Shown one piece after another: positions 50,997-60,565 of a stretch of DNA of 64,000 bases. The stretch covers positions 3,653,338-3,717,337 of the forward strand of contig OY282457.1 in the NCBI GenBank assembly GCA_958296235.1, given 5' to 3'. The stretch comes from an uncultured Candidatus Binatia bacterium (GTDB lineage: Bacteria; Desulfobacterota; Binatia; Bin18). Under the pieces are notes generated by a model, which was not told the origin of the DNA, ran no database searches, and saw only the letters and a list, made by a program, of their open reading frames with translations. A program made the position numbers and the translations under genes. Numbering within the stretch: the stretch's first letter is position 1; each line of letters opens with the position of its first letter.

Positions 50997-52053
50997 GCGT
51001 GCCGCGCGTTGCCGCGCCGGACCTCTTCTGCGTTTCTACAATCTGCTGCGCCAGTTGAACAATAGACAGCGGCGCGCAGCCCTCGGCTTTATTGTTCACA
51101 ATCACATAGCTTGGCTGGCGTCGCCGGCTGCCGTCGAGACACAGGGCGGCAATGGCCGCGCGTGACGCGGGGTCCGCATCGACAATCTGGTTAAACGGCG
51201 CGTATTTTTGTTTTGCCGCCTGGTAGCTCATATGGCGAGCCTGCATCCAGCGGATGACAAGCGCCTGACTGCGTTCCGGTTGAACCAGGCCGGCTTGCTC
51301 GCGAACCGTCGGCATACTGGGATGGCCATTCAGGCAGTGACAGGCGCCAACCGCGGCTAAGGCATCGACATACTCAGGAGTAAAGAGCGCGGCATTCCGC
51401 ATCTCGACCGCGTAGAGCGGGCCGCGCGGCAGGCTATCCAAAAACTGATACAACCGCTCGACAAAAGAGGCCGGCCCGGCGAGGCTGGCATAGTCCTGGG
51501 GAGAGAATTGGAAGAGCAGGGGGCCGGCTTTGTCTTTGAGCCCGTCCATGAACGGCCCGACCACTTCCTGGGTCGCGTAGTGGGGGTCGAGAAACAGGCT
51601 GTTGAGCTGCCCGCGCCGCGTGCCATAGCGAGGCTGATCGCCAAAGCCGGCCAGCGTGCAGTATTCATGCGCTTTGACCAGAAAGCGGAAGGTCTCGGGC
51701 ACTTGCCCTGCGTAGGCGGCGAATTGGGCCGCGGTCATTGGGCGATAATACGTTCGGTCAACCCCGACCGTCCGCAGGAGCGGATGGTGGGCATACAGCG
51801 GCAAACCCTCGCGCGCCAGTTTTGCCTGTGGGGCCGGGCGGTCATAGACTAAACCTTCCCACCCAGGGAAAGACCAGGAAGAAGTCCCGAGCCGAATCGT
51901 TTCCGGCAGGGCGGCGGCCAGCGGCTCCACGTCCGGCAGGAGGGGCGCGGGATGGACCTGTTGCGCTCGCCTGGTCGGCGCGTCGGCAGAAGAGGGCGGA
52001 GCGAATAAATGGAGTTGCTCTTCCTCGGCCGGTCGTTTTCCTGCTCTGGCCAT
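50989..52053 (-). CDS. DUF72 family protein
   Basis: 354 residues, ATG at 52053. Residues 1-50 are a low-complexity lead (EEEQLHLFAPPSSADAPT). The DUF72 barrel then starts at TIRLGTSSWSFPGWEGLVYD and contains RTYYRPMTAAQFAAYAGQVP, with GPLLFQFSPQDYASLAGPASF. DUF72 is conserved but unassigned in function. Convergent with the LysE gene (8-base overlap). Confidence 0.8.
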   Translation of the reverse strand: MARAGKRPAEEEQLHLFAPPSSADAPTRRAQQVHPAPLLPDVEPLAAALPETIRLGTSSWSFPGWEGLVYDRPAPQAKLAREGLPLYAHHPLLRTVGVDRTYYRPMTAAQFAAYAGQVPETFRFLVKAHEYCTLAGFGDQPRYGTRRGQLNSLFLDPHYATQEVVGPFMDGLKDKAGPLLFQFSPQDYASLAGPASFVERLYQFLDSLPRGPLYAVEMRNAALFTPEYVDALAAVGACHCLNGHPSMPTVREQAGLVQPERSQALVIRWMQARHMSYQAAKQKYAPFNQIVDADPASRAAIAALCLDGSRRRQPSYVIVNNKAEGCAPLSIVQLAQQIVETQKRSGAATRGTLN

Positions 52054-52148
52054 AGGGCGCTATGATAGCAGGCGTGGCGTGAGAGGTAACGGACCGCTCC
52101 CGTGCGGCTCTTCCCCGTATGGAAGAGAAACCGGCGTGACCGCCGGCC

Positions 52149-52919
52149 TTACGTCCGGGCCGTCATCCCGCCATCAACCATATACACGCCACCGCTGCAG
52201 TAGGAGCTTTCGTCGCTGGCCAAAAAAAGCATGATCCTGGCGACCTCTACGGGGTCGGCGTAGCGTTGCAGCGGGACCATGGCTGACATCATCTCCTTGG
52301 CCTGACCCGGATCGTCCGGCTGAAAACCTTCTTCCAGGGAACGCATCATCCGGGTATCCACCGGGGCCGGGTTGACCGTATTGACCCGAATCTTCTTGGC
52401 CGCCATTTCCAGGGCTGCGGTGCGCATCAGCCCGACCACGGCATGTTTGCTGGCAATATAGGCCGACACCCCGGCTGCGCCGCGCACGCCGGCGACCGAA
52501 GAGGTGATCACAATGCTGCCGCCGCCCCGCCTGGCTATCTCCGGCGCAGCGTACTTGAGCCCTAGCCATACGCCCCGCACATTGACGGCCATGACCTGAT
52601 CAAACGTATCGATCGCATAGTCGGTAATCGGCTGGACCTCGCCTTCAATACCAGCGTTGGCAAGCAGGATATCGACCCCGCCGAACTGCTCGACCGCGGC
52701 CTGAATATAGCGCTGGGTGTGGTCGGGCTGGGTGACATCCGCGGCGCAATAGCGCACCGCATCATTCCCAATAGTCTGGGCGGCTTCTTTGAGCGCGCTC
52801 TCGTGTAAATCAACCAACAGGACTTTCGCGCCTTCCTGGGCAAACAGTCTGCCGGCCTGAAGACCGATGCCGCCCGCGCCTCCGGTGATGATGGCAACTT
52901 TATCGTCTAAACGTCCCAT
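52149..52919 (-). CDS. Classical SDR oxidoreductase (FabG-like)
   Basis: 256 residues, ATG at 52919. NAD-binding VAIITGGAGGIGLQAGRLFA, NAG in LLANAGIEGEVQ, catalytic serine in VITSSVAGVRG, tyrosine-lysine in YIASKHAVVGL, and the substrate loop NPAPVDTRMM. Typical NAD(P)-dependent alcohol or ketone reductase, possibly of hydroxysteroid or 3-oxoacyl type. Divergent from the amidase, 110 bases apart. Confidence 0.88.
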   Translation of the reverse strand: MGRLDDKVAIITGGAGGIGLQAGRLFAQEGAKVLLVDLHESALKEAAQTIGNDAVRYCAADVTQPDHTQRYIQAAVEQFGGVDILLANAGIEGEVQPITDYAIDTFDQVMAVNVRGVWLGLKYAAPEIARRGGGSIVITSSVAGVRGAAGVSAYIASKHAVVGLMRTAALEMAAKKIRVNTVNPAPVDTRMMRSLEEGFQPDDPGQAKEMMSAMVPLQRYADPVEVARIMLFLASDESSYCSGGVYMVDGGMTART

Positions 52920-53029
52920 GCTGCTCCTCCTGGTGTCTCTCTTTTATGGTGCGCCCCGTCTTATGCGGTTTCGCGCGCCTTGGCAAGGGAAAGGCAGGTG
53001 CGCTATCTCACGAAGGAAAAGGAGGACGT

Positions 53030-54565
53030 ATGCCGGTACAACCACCAACACTGGAAGAGATTGTCGATATTGCCGAGGGCTACGGCCTGAGCTTGACTGA
53101 GGCTGATGCGGAGTCGTTTCAAGGCTTGATGAACGGGGTACTCAAATCCTACGCGCGTTTGGACGCCCTGACCGAGCCAACCCTGCCGGTCACATATCCC
53201 CGGACCCCCGGCTTCCGACCGCAACCCGAGGAGAACCCGTACAATGCCTGGTACTGGAAAACCGAGATTAGCGGCGCGCCGTCCGGGCCGTTGGCGGGAA
53301 AGACCCTGGCCATCAAAGACAACGTCTGTGTGGCCGGCGTACCCATGATGAACGGTAGCAGCGTGTTAGAAGGCTACACGCCGGAAATCGATGCTACTCT
53401 CGTCACCCGGATTCTCGATGCCGGTGGCACTATTTGTGGCAAGGCAGTGTGTGAGCACTTCTGTAACTCGGGCGGGAGTCATACCAGCGATACCGGGCCG
53501 GTGCGAAATCCGCACGATCAGCGCCGCATGTCCGGCGGTTCCTCCAGCGGGAGTGCCGCCCTGGTTGCCGCCGGCCTGGTGGACATGGCCATTGGCGGCG
53601 ACCAGGGCGGCTCCATTCGGATGCCCAGTTGCTGGTGCGGAATCTACGGCATTAAGCCCACGTATGGACTGGTGCCCTATACCGGCATTGCGCCGATTGA
53701 ACTGACCATCGATCATGCCGGCCCGATGGCGCGCAGCGCGGCAGACGCCGCCTTGTTGCTGGAGGTGATTGCCGGGCCGGATGGACTTGACCCCCGTCAG
53801 CAGGCTGGCTTGCCAGGCCAGGCGTACACCCAAGCCTTGAGCGGCAAAGTGGACGGCTTGCGTCTCGGCATTGTCCGGGAAGGCTTCGGCTGGGAAGGCG
53901 ACTCTGAGCCCGATGTTGACGAAAGTGTCGAACAATCAGCCCACGCCTTTGAGAAGCTCGGGGCGCAGGTGAAAAGCGTCTCTATTCCGTGGCATCGCGA
54001 TGGCGTGCATATTCTCGTTGCTATTGCCCAGGAAGGCGCGACCCTGCTGATGGTTGAGGGCAATGGCATGGGCACGAACTGGAAGGGCCATTATACGACC
54101 AGCCTGCTTGATGTGATGGGTCGCGGTCTTCAGACGCGCCCCAACGACTTGTCCGAGACAGTCAAGCTCATGATGCTGACCGGTCGCTACATGCAGGAGC
54201 GTTATCATGGTCGATATTACGCGAAAGCCCAGAATTTATCCCGGGCCCTGTGCGCGGCGTATGACGCTGCCCTGGCGGAGTGTGATCTCCTGGTCATGCC
54301 GACCCTGCCGATGAAGGCGACCGAAATTCCGCCTGCTGATATGAGTCGAGAGGTCTATGTCCGCAAGGCGTTCGAGATGATGAACAATACCTGCCCGTTT
54401 GATGCCACCGGCCATCCGGCCATGAATGTTCCCTGTGGCATGTCAAACGGCCTGCCGATCGGCATGATGCTGGTCGGACGCAAGGGCGACGACGCCACAG
54501 TCCTGCGGGCGGCGGATGCGTTCCAGCGCGAGATATTCGACGCCCCGCGACCACCTGCTGTGTAG
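53030..54565 (+). CDS. Amidase signature family enzyme
   Basis: 511 residues from the ATG at 53030 with GGAGG upstream. The Ser-cisSer-Lys triad is visible: K96 in AIKDNVCVAG, the glycine-serine stretch GGSSSGSAAL (about 169-178) and S195 in GDQGGSIRMPS. The GGDQGGSIR version is found in amidases near nitrile-degrading or aryl-amide pathways. Hydrolyses an amide to acid and ammonia. A 24-bp palindrome follows 54 bases after its stop. Confidence 0.88.
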   Translation: MPVQPPTLEEIVDIAEGYGLSLTEADAESFQGLMNGVLKSYARLDALTEPTLPVTYPRTPGFRPQPEENPYNAWYWKTEISGAPSGPLAGKTLAIKDNVCVAGVPMMNGSSVLEGYTPEIDATLVTRILDAGGTICGKAVCEHFCNSGGSHTSDTGPVRNPHDQRRMSGGSSSGSAALVAAGLVDMAIGGDQGGSIRMPSCWCGIYGIKPTYGLVPYTGIAPIELTIDHAGPMARSAADAALLLEVIAGPDGLDPRQQAGLPGQAYTQALSGKVDGLRLGIVREGFGWEGDSEPDVDESVEQSAHAFEKLGAQVKSVSIPWHRDGVHILVAIAQEGATLLMVEGNGMGTNWKGHYTTSLLDVMGRGLQTRPNDLSETVKLMMLTGRYMQERYHGRYYAKAQNLSRALCAAYDAALAECDLLVMPTLPMKATEIPPADMSREVYVRKAFEMMNNTCPFDATGHPAMNVPCGMSNGLPIGMMLVGRKGDDATVLRAADAFQREIFDAPRPPAV

Positions 54566-54619
54566 GAGGGTAGAAACGAATGGATGGAAGGGGTTGCTGC
54601 CGACTCCCTGGAGCAAGCT

Positions 54620-54643
54620 TCCCTCTCCCTGGCCAGGGAGAGG
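54620..54643. repeat. 24-bp palindrome, copy 1
   Basis: A perfect palindrome formed by CCCTCTCCCTGG and its complement CCAGGGAGAGGG. Identical to the one at 55948-55971. It lies 11 bases after the stop of the leftward MFS gene, so it may terminate transcription there. Confidence 0.85.
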
Positions 54644-54654
54644 GCTACGCCGCG

Positions 54655-55917
54655 CTAATCCGACCTACTCACTATTACGGGTGGTTCCTCAGACCGCAGC
54701 AACGAAATCAGCAACCAGCACAGGGCGGTGAAGGCGGCACTGATGCAGACCAAGGGGATAAAGCCGGTTTGATCGTAGAGCCAGCCGCCCAGCACTTGAG
54801 ACCCGCTGCGACCCAGGTTCAGGGCGGACATCAAGAGCGCGAATACCGTTCCCTCAACGCGGGCCGGGCAGGAGCGGGCCGCAAGGTCGAGTACAGCCAG
54901 ATGTGTAATCTGCGAAATCAGGCCGTAACTGAGAAAAATAACCACCGCGGACCGCGGTCCGGTTAAGCCCAGGAAACTGAGCGTTGACAACACGCCGAGC
55001 GTCACTGCGATGCCGAGGAGGCGACGGAGGGAGACGTTCCGAAAAAAGAAAAAGAAGATGAGCGCGCCAATCATGCCGGCCGCGTTGGTCAGCGCCCCGA
55101 GGGTGCCGATGTAGATTTTTGAAAACTGGAGAATATCTCGCTCATAATAGAGGAGCGGTGTGCCGAACAGCGGGCTGAAATTCCACACAAACAGAAAGCC
55201 GGCCACAATCCAGACCGCGCGCGACCGGGCGGCTGTTCTGAGCGCGTGCGCCGTCTCTCGCAACTGCGCCTGTCCCAATGGCTGCGGCGCTTCCCGGACA
55301 AAAAAGAGCGTCGCGAGCAGGGTGGCGAGCGGAAAGAACCCGCAGACGAAAAAAGCGGTGTGCGGAGTCGCATATTCCGAGAGATAGCCGCCCCCGAGAT
55401 GGGCGAGGGTCAGCGCCAGACCCATAGCCGCCCATTGAATCGATTGAAAACTCCCGGTGAGACCGAGGGGACGCCCGGTCTCCACCATGAGCGCATCGGC
55501 CATGACGTCGGCAAAGGCCAGGGTCAACGAACACGCCATGAGCAGCGCCAGGATGGGGGCATACGCCGTCGGCGCAAGGGCCAGCGCCAGCCAGCTGCCC
55601 AGCCCCAAGGCGCTCATTAACACGAGATACCCCTTGCGCCGCGAGCCGCCCAAGGGCAGGAAGTCGGACAAGAGGCCGTAGACCGGCTTGATGGTCCAAC
55701 CCAGGCCAATCATGGCCCAGACAAAGCCGGCCTGACCGGCACTCAGGTGCAGGTCTTCTTTGAGCAGATATTGAATCGGTTGATAGGGCAGCCCGGTTGA
55801 GAGATCGATTGTGCCCTGAACAAAATAGAGCGCCGCGAAGAACAGCGCCGAACGCCGAACCCCTTCACGCCGGAACGGTTGGATGGCCTGCCGAAATGAA
55901 GGGGAGAGGGAGGCGAT
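54655..55917 (-). CDS. MFS carrier (folate-biopterin transporter-like), start uncertain
   Basis: The first ATG is at 55713, but the frame stays coding upstream as ALFFAALYFVQGTIDLS and LPYQPIQYLLKEDLHLSA, which is the first helix of the FBT/MFS family; the downstream part is WTIKPVYGLLSDFLP and then 10 or so helices. With the coding part taken to 55917, the chain is about 420 residues, the usual family size. No ATG, GTG or TTG exists between 55713 and 55990 in frame; candidates are a CTG at 55845 and an ATC at 55917 that has AAGGAG 10 bases upstream. Either a rare start or a lost start codon. Confidence 0.7.
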   Translation of the reverse strand: MASLSPSFRQAIQPFRREGVRRSALFFAALYFVQGTIDLSTGLPYQPIQYLLKEDLHLSAGQAGFVWAMIGLGWTIKPVYGLLSDFLPLGGSRRKGYLVLMSALGLGSWLALALAPTAYAPILALLMACSLTLAFADVMADALMVETGRPLGLTGSFQSIQWAAMGLALTLAHLGGGYLSEYATPHTAFFVCGFFPLATLLATLFFVREAPQPLGQAQLRETAHALRTAARSRAVWIVAGFLFVWNFSPLFGTPLLYYERDILQFSKIYIGTLGALTNAAGMIGALIFFFFFRNVSLRRLLGIAVTLGVLSTLSFLGLTGPRSAVVIFLSYGLISQITHLAVLDLAARSCPARVEGTVFALLMSALNLGRSGSQVLGGWLYDQTGFIPLVCISAAFTALCWLLISLLRSEEPPVIVSRSD

Positions 55918-55947
55918 GCGGTGATGTCTCCTTCGTGGAGTAAGATT

Positions 55948-55971
55948 CCCTCTCCCTGGCCAGGGAGAGGG
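55948..55971. repeat. 24-bp palindrome, copy 2
   Basis: Identical to the palindrome at 54620, CCCTCTCCCTGG and its complement; the identity extends to about 28 bases. It lies 30 bases upstream of the likely start of the leftward MFS gene, so the two copies bracket that gene. Confidence 0.85.
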
Positions 55972-56022
55972 CTGGGGTGAGGGAATCTCAGTTCAGATTC
56001 CCCTCACCTGTACCTTCTGGCC

Positions 56023-56601
56023 TCACGCTGACGCACTCGGCCGCGCCTTCATCGCCTCATACCAGCGGGATAGATTATGCCAGGCCGGATCAAGGTGAAA
56101 TGTTCCGCCATGATGCGCGGTCTCCAAGCCGATAAACAACATGATGTCGGCAATTGAGAAATTCCCCGCCAGCCAGTCCTTGCCCTCCAGACCGGCGTTG
56201 ACCAGCGGGAGGCGGTGCATCAGGACTCTGCGGGCCTGTTCGGACACATCGCCCTTGGACAGCACCATGCGCGAGGCTGTCAAATACACCCCGATCTCAC
56301 AGCGCCGTTCCCAGGAGCGCGCCAGCGCCCGGCTGACGGGGTCGGCGCCGATCAGGGGCGGGTCGGGATAGCATTCCTCCAGATACTCCATAATCGGCAG
56401 CGTTTCGATCAGGACTGTGCCGTCATCGAGCTCCAGGATGGGAACACCGGCAAACGGATTCTTGGCCAGAAACTCCGGGGTCTTCTGCTCGCCGGCGTAG
56501 AGATCGATCTCCTTGATCGGAATGTCCAGGTTTTTTTCAGCCAGATAGATGCGAACCTTGCGCGGATTGGGTGCGCGTTTGGTGTCGAGATAGAGCAGCA
56601 T
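56023..56601 (-). CDS. Glutathione S-transferase family protein
   Basis: 192 residues, ATG at 56601 with AAGGAGG upstream. N-terminal thioredoxin-like domain with APNPRKVRIYLAEK and GVPILELDDGTVLIETLPIMEYLEE, then an all-helical domain with WLAGNFSIADIMLF. Conjugation to glutathione or related chemistry; the exact class is not decided. Transcribed leftward, 60 bases after the GFA gene. Confidence 0.85.
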   Translation of the reverse strand: MLLYLDTKRAPNPRKVRIYLAEKNLDIPIKEIDLYAGEQKTPEFLAKNPFAGVPILELDDGTVLIETLPIMEYLEECYPDPPLIGADPVSRALARSWERRCEIGVYLTASRMVLSKGDVSEQARRVLMHRLPLVNAGLEGKDWLAGNFSIADIMLFIGLETAHHGGTFHLDPAWHNLSRWYEAMKARPSASA

Positions 56602-56661
56602 GGGGTCCTCCTTCTTTGCGTGACTGCTGACGAGCTTCTTGTGGACAGGGGTGCATACGGC

Positions 56662-57108
56662 CTACATCGCCTTTTCTTTTCGAGCGTGAGTAAGCCGGAC
56701 TGTGGGCGTCCAGGTCCGTTCCCGTCGGGCAAGACGGCTGTCCGGTGTCTCTCCGTCAAAATTGGTTGCACGGATAGTGAAACTGGCCGGGTCGATATGC
56801 TCGAACGTATGGACGTTGACTACGGCGTAATCACGCTCGGCAATCCGACTTACCGCAAAGGTCAGCACCCCACAGCGTGAACAGACGTAGAAGTCGGCCG
56901 TCTCATGGCCAAAGCGATAGGTGGGAACGCGCGCGGTATGCGTGATTGTTGCGTGGAGTTCCGCTTGGGGATGCGAAGTATACGTGCCCCGATGCTTCAT
57001 GCAGAAGCTGCAACTGCACGCCCGAACAGGAATCTCCGTGGCATCAAGCGGCCACAGCAATTTGTACCGAATCGTCCCGCAATGGCATCCGCCCTCAATT
57101 CGTTGCAT
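56662..57108 (-). CDS. GFA/CENP-V family zinc protein
   Basis: 148 residues from the ATG at 57108; longer in-frame starts up to 57288 cover antisense of the next gene. Zinc cysteines: CHCGTIRY, CSCSFCMKHRG and CSRCGVLTF. The glutathione-dependent formaldehyde-activating enzyme (GFA) family; actual activity is disputed for many members. Divergent from the ATP-grasp gene at 57230. Confidence 0.8.
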   Translation of the reverse strand: MQRIEGGCHCGTIRYKLLWPLDATEIPVRACSCSFCMKHRGTYTSHPQAELHATITHTARVPTYRFGHETADFYVCSRCGVLTFAVSRIAERDYAVVNVHTFEHIDPASFTIRATNFDGETPDSRLARRERTWTPTVRLTHARKEKAM

Positions 57109-57229
57109 GCTGACTCCTTGTCCGTCACCGGAACGCTTGCTATGTTCAGCCGCCTTGAGGATTATCTCAATAATAGGGAAGAAGATATATGGCAGCCACA
57201 ACCTCTGAGCGAACGGAAAAAGAAGGGGA

Positions 57230-58438
57230 GTGGTGGACGTCCTGATTCCGTGCCCGTCGCAACGGGACCGTAACGCCCTGGCCGGCATGTCTGAGCATAC
57301 GTTTCATCTGCTCGACGCGCCGCTCAATCCACGCGCCCCCTCCCCGGAACTGGACCTGCTCGCGTATACCGACCGCTGCCGCGACTATATCAAGGCCCAC
57401 CCTGTTGATGCTGTTTTCTATTCCCGAGATGTGGCCGATATCGTGGCCGCGGTCTTGTGTGAGGAGTTTGGGTTTCCGGGACCGAGTGTGGAGTCTGTCT
57501 TTCTCTGCCTCCACAAATACTACGGCCGTCAATATGAGCCCCAGCCGGTCCGCTGTGATCCTATTGATCTGGCGGACGAGCGACCAGCGATTACGCGCTA
57601 CCCGTGTTATCTCAAACCGCCCTGGCTGAATCTCGGAATCCTCGGTTTTAAGCTCGACTCGGCCGCAGACCTCCAGCCAGCGCTGAAGATCGCCCGACGC
57701 GAATATCCGGCCTGGTCGCCGCTCTATCTGCCGTTTTTCGAGCGTTATATCGACTGCGAGAAATTTCCCCTGGCCCCCCGAGAGATCATGTTGGTCGAAG
57801 ACTTTGTTGACGGGCCACAGGTGACGGTTGAGGGCTGGGTCGCTCATCGGCGGCCGGCGCTCTGGGCGATTACGGATACCAATACCTATCCGGGCAGCCG
57901 GATTATCGACAATTTTTCGCTCCCGTCCCGGCATCCGGCCCACATCCAGGAACTGCTGGCTCAGCAGACCCTGGAAGCGATCGGCAATATCGGCCTGGAC
58001 AACGGCTTCTTCAATATCGAGTTCTGGTGTCATGACAACGCAGTCACCCTGACGGAGGTCAACGGCCGGGCGGCAACCTGTTTCTATAATCTGTATCGTC
58101 GCTGTCTCGGAGCCTGTGTGTACGAAGCCGGCCTGACGCTGGCCGGCGGGCAGCCGCCCCAGCCCCCGCGAATACAGGCCGATGTTGTAGGCGGCCAGTT
58201 CAATTTCATCACTTTTGGTGAAGATCTGGCCGAAAATCTCTTTGATTTTCCGCAAGCGCAGGAAGTGGGCGAGCTGACGATCTATGTCGAGCCGGGGCAG
58301 GAAATTCGTCCGGTGAGCGAGTTTGGGGTCGTACTGGCTCAGATCGATTTGTTCGGCTCAAGTTATGCGGCGATTCATGCGGAAGCCGAGGCGTTGCGCC
58401 GCCGGCTGCTGAAACAGCCGGCCCATTCACCGTGGTAA
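57230..58438 (+). CDS. ATP-grasp ligase, candidate gamma-glutamylcysteine-type enzyme
   Basis: 402 residues, GTG at 57230 or 57233 after AAGGGG. ATP-grasp-like features: ITRYPCYLKPPWLNLGILGFKLDS (central lysine), IMLVEDFVDGPQVTVEGWVAHRR and ALTLTEVNGRAATCF-like EVNGRAATCF. It is the first gene of the ergothioneine operon, 30 bases before egtC. EgtC implies a gamma-glutamyl intermediate, and no egtA-type glutamate-cysteine ligase is present, so this protein is a plausible substitute that makes gamma-Glu-Cys. That is an inference from context; the sequence alone gives only ATP-grasp. Confidence 0.65.
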   Translation: MVDVLIPCPSQRDRNALAGMSEHTFHLLDAPLNPRAPSPELDLLAYTDRCRDYIKAHPVDAVFYSRDVADIVAAVLCEEFGFPGPSVESVFLCLHKYYGRQYEPQPVRCDPIDLADERPAITRYPCYLKPPWLNLGILGFKLDSAADLQPALKIARREYPAWSPLYLPFFERYIDCEKFPLAPREIMLVEDFVDGPQVTVEGWVAHRRPALWAITDTNTYPGSRIIDNFSLPSRHPAHIQELLAQQTLEAIGNIGLDNGFFNIEFWCHDNAVTLTEVNGRAATCFYNLYRRCLGACVYEAGLTLAGGQPPQPPRIQADVVGGQFNFITFGEDLAENLFDFPQAQEVGELTIYVEPGQEIRPVSEFGVVLAQIDLFGSSYAAIHAEAEALRRRLLKQPAHSPW

Positions 58439-58468
58439 GTGCGCCGGCCGAAGAGCCTTGAACCAGCT

Positions 58469-59284
58469 ATGTGTCGTTTTGTTGCGTATCGTGGAAAGCC
58501 GGTCTCGCTCGCCCGGGTTATCAGCGTGCCTGAGCACTCCCTGATAGAGCAGAGTTACCAGCCCAAAGAGATGACCGCCGGAACGGTCAATGTGGATGGG
58601 TTTGGGGTCGGGTGGTATAATCGCGCGCTTGATCCCACGCCGTGTATCTACACCAATATCGTCCCTATCTGGAATGATCGCAATTTGCCCGGTCTCAGCC
58701 GCCACATTGTTTCGGATTGCATTGTCGCCAACGTTCGGAGCGCCACGCCCGGTTTCGGACTCGACCAGAGTAACTGTCAGCCGTTTTCCTGTGGCCGGCT
58801 GTCGTTCATGCATAACGGCTTTGTTGAGAAGGCCCGCGATGGCCTGCTGCGCAAAATACGTGAGGCCCTCCGCGATGAATACTACCGCCTCATTCGGGGC
58901 TCGACCGATTCTGAGCACATCTTTGCCCTGCTCCTGAACTTTCTGCACGGCCAGGAGCAGACACCACAGGCATATGTGACCGCCATTCGACACACGGTTG
59001 CCCAGTTATTGGACTGGACGCGCGGTCAGGCCGTTCATATGGCGCTGAATCTGGTGCTGGCCGACGGGGTGCATGTGGTTGCCCTCCGCTTTGCGAATAC
59101 TTCGCCAGCGCCGTCGCTGTATTATTTGTGCAACGGGGCGGATTTCTCCGATGGGGTGGTCATTGCGTCGGAAAAACTCTCTGCCGACCCGGCCTGGAAG
59201 ACAGTCCCGGAGAGTTATATTGTAACCTGTTGGCACGCCACGGATATTGATCTTGTCGCCCTTGGCGGCCAGGAGGCGGCATGA
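58469..59284 (+). CDS. egtC: Ergothioneine gamma-glutamyl hydrolase EgtC
   Basis: 271 residues from the ATG at 58469, so that Cys is residue 2, the class II glutaminase nucleophile (MCRFVAYRG). Further family features are VDGFGVGWYN, the NVRSATPG loop and LSFMHNGFV. EgtC cleaves the gamma-glutamyl group of the sulfoxide intermediate. Its TGA overlaps the ATG of egtB (ATGA). Confidence 0.9.
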   Translation: MCRFVAYRGKPVSLARVISVPEHSLIEQSYQPKEMTAGTVNVDGFGVGWYNRALDPTPCIYTNIVPIWNDRNLPGLSRHIVSDCIVANVRSATPGFGLDQSNCQPFSCGRLSFMHNGFVEKARDGLLRKIREALRDEYYRLIRGSTDSEHIFALLLNFLHGQEQTPQAYVTAIRHTVAQLLDWTRGQAVHMALNLVLADGVHVVALRFANTSPAPSLYYLCNGADFSDGVVIASEKLSADPAWKTVPESYIVTCWHATDIDLVALGGQEAA

Positions 59285-60519
59285 TTGACATTGCGGACTT
59301 CCAGCAGCGGATGGTCGAGGCGCGGGCGTATACGCAGGCGTTGTTCGCGGCTGTCGAGCCGGAAGACTTCTGTCGACAAGCGCACGCCGAATTCAGTCCG
59401 GTCGGGTGGCACCTCGGCCATATTGGGGTGACCGAAGGCTTCTGGATTCTGCAACAGTGTCAGCACGCAGTATCGCTGTCGCCTGAGTATGAGGTGGTTT
59501 TCTCTCCGCTTGAGAACCCGAAAGAGAATCGGGTCAATCTCCCCGCCGCGTCCGAGGTCTTTGCCTACCTGGATGAAGTCCGCGTGCGCGTGTTCGCCTT
59601 TCTGGAGCGGGACGATTGGCCGGACAGCCATCCCTTGCTGGGTGAAGGTCGCCTCCTGAACATGCTCCTCCAACACGAAGAACAACACACCGAGACCATC
59701 CTGCTGATTCTCAATCTGCTTGCGGCCCGGCGCTTCGATGCGGGCGAGGAGGGTTTGTTCTCTTCTCCCGCCGCGCCGCGCCGGGGCGCGCCCCCGCAGA
59801 CCACTCGAACGACTATGGTCCGTATTCCCGCCGGAGCCTACCGCATGGGCAGCGACGACAGCGCGCACACGCTGGACAATGAACGGCCGGCTCAGCAGGT
59901 CTGGCTTGAGGAATTCTGGATTGACCCGACACCAGTCACAAACGCCGATTTTCTGGAGTTCATGGAGGCTGGTGGATATCAGAACCCAGCCTGGTGGAGT
60001 CAGCCGGGATGGTGCTGGCGCGAGGAGCAGCATATTAGCCATCCCCTGTACTGGCGTCCTGGGAGGACGCAGGGGCACTGGCTGGAGATTGACCCGTTCG
60101 GGGTCGCGCCACTGGACCCGGCCCAACCGGTGCGGGGCGTGAGTTGGTACGAGGCAGAGGCCTACGCCGGCTGTGTCGGGAAACGGCTGCCGACCGAGGC
60201 CGAATGGGAGAAAGCGGCCTGGTGGGAGGCTGAACAACACACCGCGGCTGCGCAGTCAGCCCCTCCAGAGTCCGGTCTCGGTCTGCTCGGTGGGGTCTGG
60301 GAGTGGACCCACACCTGGTTCCACCCCTATCCGGGTTTTCAGGCTTTTCCGTACGACGGTTATTCCGTTCCGTATTTTGATCAACACCACCGAGTCTTGC
60401 GCGGCGGGTCGTGGGCAACGCGCCGACATGTTCTACGCGCAACGTTTCGGAACTGGTATTATCCCGGAATGCGGGCCGTCTTCGCCGGCTTTCGGTGCGC
60501 AAAGGACGCCGCGTCATAG
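59281..60519 (+). CDS. egtB: Hercynine oxygenase EgtB
   Basis: 412 residues. N-terminal DinB_2-like domain with the iron ligands GWHLGHIG (H44/H47 region) and HEEQHTE (the HX3HXE motif near 131-137), then an FGE-sulfatase domain (MVRIPAGAYRMGSDDSAHTLDNER, RGVSWYEAEAYAGCVGKRLPTEAEWE, LRGGSWATRR). It couples hercynine and a thiol donor with O2. Overlaps egtC by 4 bases. Confidence 0.92.
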   Translation: MIDIADFQQRMVEARAYTQALFAAVEPEDFCRQAHAEFSPVGWHLGHIGVTEGFWILQQCQHAVSLSPEYEVVFSPLENPKENRVNLPAASEVFAYLDEVRVRVFAFLERDDWPDSHPLLGEGRLLNMLLQHEEQHTETILLILNLLAARRFDAGEEGLFSSPAAPRRGAPPQTTRTTMVRIPAGAYRMGSDDSAHTLDNERPAQQVWLEEFWIDPTPVTNADFLEFMEAGGYQNPAWWSQPGWCWREEQHISHPLYWRPGRTQGHWLEIDPFGVAPLDPAQPVRGVSWYEAEAYAGCVGKRLPTEAEWEKAAWWEAEQHTAAAQSAPPESGLGLLGGVWEWTHTWFHPYPGFQAFPYDGYSVPYFDQHHRVLRGGSWATRRHVLRATFRNWYYPGMRAVFAGFRCAKDAAS

Positions 60520-60565
60520 CGCTGCGGGAGGCTGTGGATTGACCGAGTAAGGTGGGTTGTTTTGT

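Noticed and set aside
57230..58438. A canonical egtA
   Set aside because: The protein shows ATP-grasp rather than glutamate-cysteine ligase (GCS2) sequence, so egtA as a symbol is not justified.
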